A program made the translations under genes and the position numbers. A stretch of DNA of 6,541 nucleotides from Desulfuromonadaceae bacterium GWC2_58_13 (GTDB taxonomy: Bacteria > Desulfobacterota > Desulfuromonadia > Desulfuromonadales > Trichloromonadaceae): the NCBI GenBank assembly GCA_001825565.1, contig MHXM01000059.1, forward strand, positions 1-6,541, written 5' to 3'. Under the pieces are notes generated by a model, which saw only the letters and a list, made by a program, of their open reading frames with translations, did no database searches and was not told the DNA's origin. This document shows, one piece after another, positions 5,732-6,541 of this stretch. The stretch's first letter is position 1. Every line of letters starts with the position of its first letter.

Positions 5732-5813
5732 CGTCCCTGGCAATTTCCGGTGGTTGCGCCGACTGTCGACTCCACCTGGCCATTTCGATTTTCAGCCTAA
5801 CCGCCAACTACGC

Positions 5814-5834
5814 AGGAAATGTGGAGGAAATGTG
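5814..5834. promoter_or_regulatory. 10-bp direct repeat at 11-bp period, candidate regulator site
   Basis: AGGAAATGTG occurs at 5814-5823 and 5825-5834, separated by one base, in the space between the divergent DUF3300 and efflux genes. Tandem sites one helical turn apart are typical of OmpR/PhoB-family response regulators. The site lies 95 bases ahead of the DUF3300 start and about 190 ahead of the efflux start, so it could serve either promoter. Its regulator is not identified. Confidence 0.4.
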
Positions 5835-5844
5835 AAAATTTCGG

Positions 5845-5871
5845 TCGCCCATCGGTTGGCGATTTTTTTTT
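5845..5871 (+). terminator. Hairpin with T9 tract upstream of the efflux gene
   Basis: TCGCC (5845-5849) pairs with GGCGA (5858-5862) around an eight-base loop, followed directly by nine Ts (5863-5871). This is a textbook intrinsic terminator shape on the plus strand, though with a short stem. No rightward gene lies upstream; the nearest DNA is the start of the leftward DUF3300 gene. It may therefore attenuate transcription entering the efflux gene, end a small RNA, or block antisense transcription. Confidence 0.5.
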
Positions 5872-5873
5872 CC

Positions 5874-5911
5874 GGCAAGGTGTGATAGGAACAAAGATGG
5901 GGTTCCTTGCC
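5874..5911 (+). promoter_or_regulatory. Leader inverted repeats with two alternative pairings
   Basis: GGCAAGG (5874-5880) can pair with CCTTGCC (5905-5911). GGAAC (5888-5892) can instead pair with GTTCC (5902-5906). The two pairings share bases 5905-5906 and so compete. They lie right after the T9 tract, ahead of the efflux gene. Confidence 0.3.
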
Positions 5912-5955
5912 ACAGGTTTCTATCGTGATGAAGTTTAACATCAAAGGCCGCATTT

Positions 5956-5977
5956 GCCTGGGCGCCACACGCCAGGC
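5956..5977 (+). promoter_or_regulatory. GC-rich hairpin ahead of the efflux gene
   Basis: GCCTGG (5956-5961) pairs with CCAGGC (5972-5977). Past a one-base bulge, CG (5963-5964) pairs with CG (5970-5971), leaving a five-base loop. No T run follows, so it is not a terminator. It sits 45 bases before the proposed ATG and could affect translation or RNA stability. Confidence 0.35.
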
Positions 5978-6022
5978 GAGTTGAGAAAAGACGTCAATGT
6001 GAAGAAAAGGTGTATTTCATCC

Positions 6023-6541
6023 ATGGAACCGGGAAGATCGAAGGCGCTCGCCCTGCTCTGGCTGTTGGCCGCGCTGACGCTGGCCTCCTGCGCACCCGCG
6101 AAACAAGCGATTCAGAGCCCGGTTCCCCTGCCGGAGAGTTTCTCCGCCACGGGCCGTGCCGAGCTGCCGGAAAAATGGTGGCTGTCTTTTGCCGACCCCG
6201 CCCTTGACGGTTTCATTGAACGCGCGCTGGCCGGCAATCTGAGTTTGAAAAGCACCTGGGACCGCTTGCGCCAGACCGAAGCGATTCAGCGCAAAGCCGG
6301 CGCCGAGCACGTCCCATCCCTCGATGCCGAAGCTTCGGCCTTCTCATCGAGATTTCGCCAGAACGGCACCACCGGGACCGGCCGCGATTTTAGCCTGGGC
6401 CTGGTGGCGGGCTACGAAATCGACCTGTGGGGCCGAATCCGCGCCGGCCGGAATGCCGCCATTCTCGACACCAGGGCCAGCGCCGAGGACCTGCGGGCGG
6501 CGGCGCTGACTCTCTCGGCGCAAGTGGCTGGAACCTGGTAC
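6023..6541 (+). CDS. NodT-family outer-membrane efflux lipoprotein (5' part)
   Basis: The first 173 residues of an outer-membrane factor of the TolC/NodT family, the exit duct of tripartite efflux pumps; the full protein is usually about 450-500 residues. A hydrophobic signal (8-20) ends in the lipobox LASC, with C23 as the probable lipidated residue. Family motifs follow: KWWLSFADPALDGFIERALA (51-70) then GNLSLK (71-76), a periplasmic helix (78-95, RLRQTEAIQRKAGAE), and SLGLVAGYEIDLWGRIRAGR (124-143) leading into the next helix, ending QVAGTWY at the window edge. The ATG at 6023 has AAAAGG 12 bases upstream. A GTG at 5999 is in frame and would add VKKRCISS, giving a more basic signal peptide; the choice is open. 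Divergent from DUF3300. A membrane-fusion protein and an RND or other inner-membrane pump gene would be expected nearby, outside the window. Confidence 0.92.
   Translation, partial: MEPGRSKALALLWLLAALTLASCAPAKQAIQSPVPLPESFSATGRAELPEKWWLSFADPALDGFIERALAGNLSLKSTWDRLRQTEAIQRKAGAEHVPSLDAEASAFSSRFRQNGTTGTGRDFSLGLVAGYEIDLWGRIRAGRNAAILDTRASAEDLRAAALTLSAQVAGTWY

Noticed and set aside
5928..5984. An 18-codon frame (MKFNIKGRICLGATRQAS) as a leader peptide
   Set aside because: No ribosome site and no run of regulatory codons; kept only as a note under the structured leader.
1..6541. CRISPR array, toxin-antitoxin pair, retron, restriction or other defence genes
   Set aside because: No spaced direct repeats of CRISPR type, no reverse transcriptase, nuclease, helicase or toxin-like frame is present. 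The only tandem array is the coding repeat in DUF3300.

Overview
The window is the junction between an integrated genetic element (left) and ordinary Gram-negative chromosome (right). The boundary is a 3' half of a proline tRNA gene at 2502-2552. Gram-negative origin is supported by a NodT-type outer-membrane efflux lipoprotein and two exported proteins of the DUF3300 and DUF2950 families, which are usually found in Proteobacteria and relatives. The large-effector-free receiver protein and the general look would suit a delta-type proteobacterium (Desulfobacterota), but the taxon is inference and not firmly shown.

Left part, 1-2501: accessory DNA. It starts with the tail of an unrecognised rightward gene (stop at 147-149). 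About 830 bases without a convincing gene follow, holding a strong 12-bp hairpin (560-595) and two operator-like palindromes (651-667 and 705-722). A leftward P4-type tyrosine recombinase gene (980-2341) has an 11-bp tandem repeat just ahead of its start. The recombinase promoter region abuts the tRNA remnant. The remnant keeps the anticodon arm (CGG), variable loop, T arm, 3' acceptor strand and CCA, but has no D arm or 5' acceptor strand. It is followed by its own terminator, a 24-bp stem capped by GAAA. This is what one expects of the element's distal attachment site. The intact tRNA-Pro would lie beyond the left edge of the window.

Right part, 2607-6541: a single-domain CheY-like receiver gene (2776-3159, rightward). 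Next comes a leftward two-gene unit, DUF3300 (4376-5719) then DUF2950 (3358-4329), 46 bases apart and both with signal peptides. Divergent from it is the start of a NodT-family outer-membrane efflux lipoprotein gene, cut by the right edge (6023-6541). The 303 bases between the divergent genes carry a 10-bp direct repeat at 11-bp period, a hairpin followed by nine Ts in the efflux-gene direction, and further inverted repeats.

The least understood part is the DUF3300-DUF2950 envelope pair. Its first protein ends in a highly charged tail with five near-identical decapeptides encoded by a 30-bp tandem DNA repeat. No wholly new defence or mobile system is visible. The most notable points are this pair, the structured leader ahead of the efflux gene, and the well-preserved element boundary.
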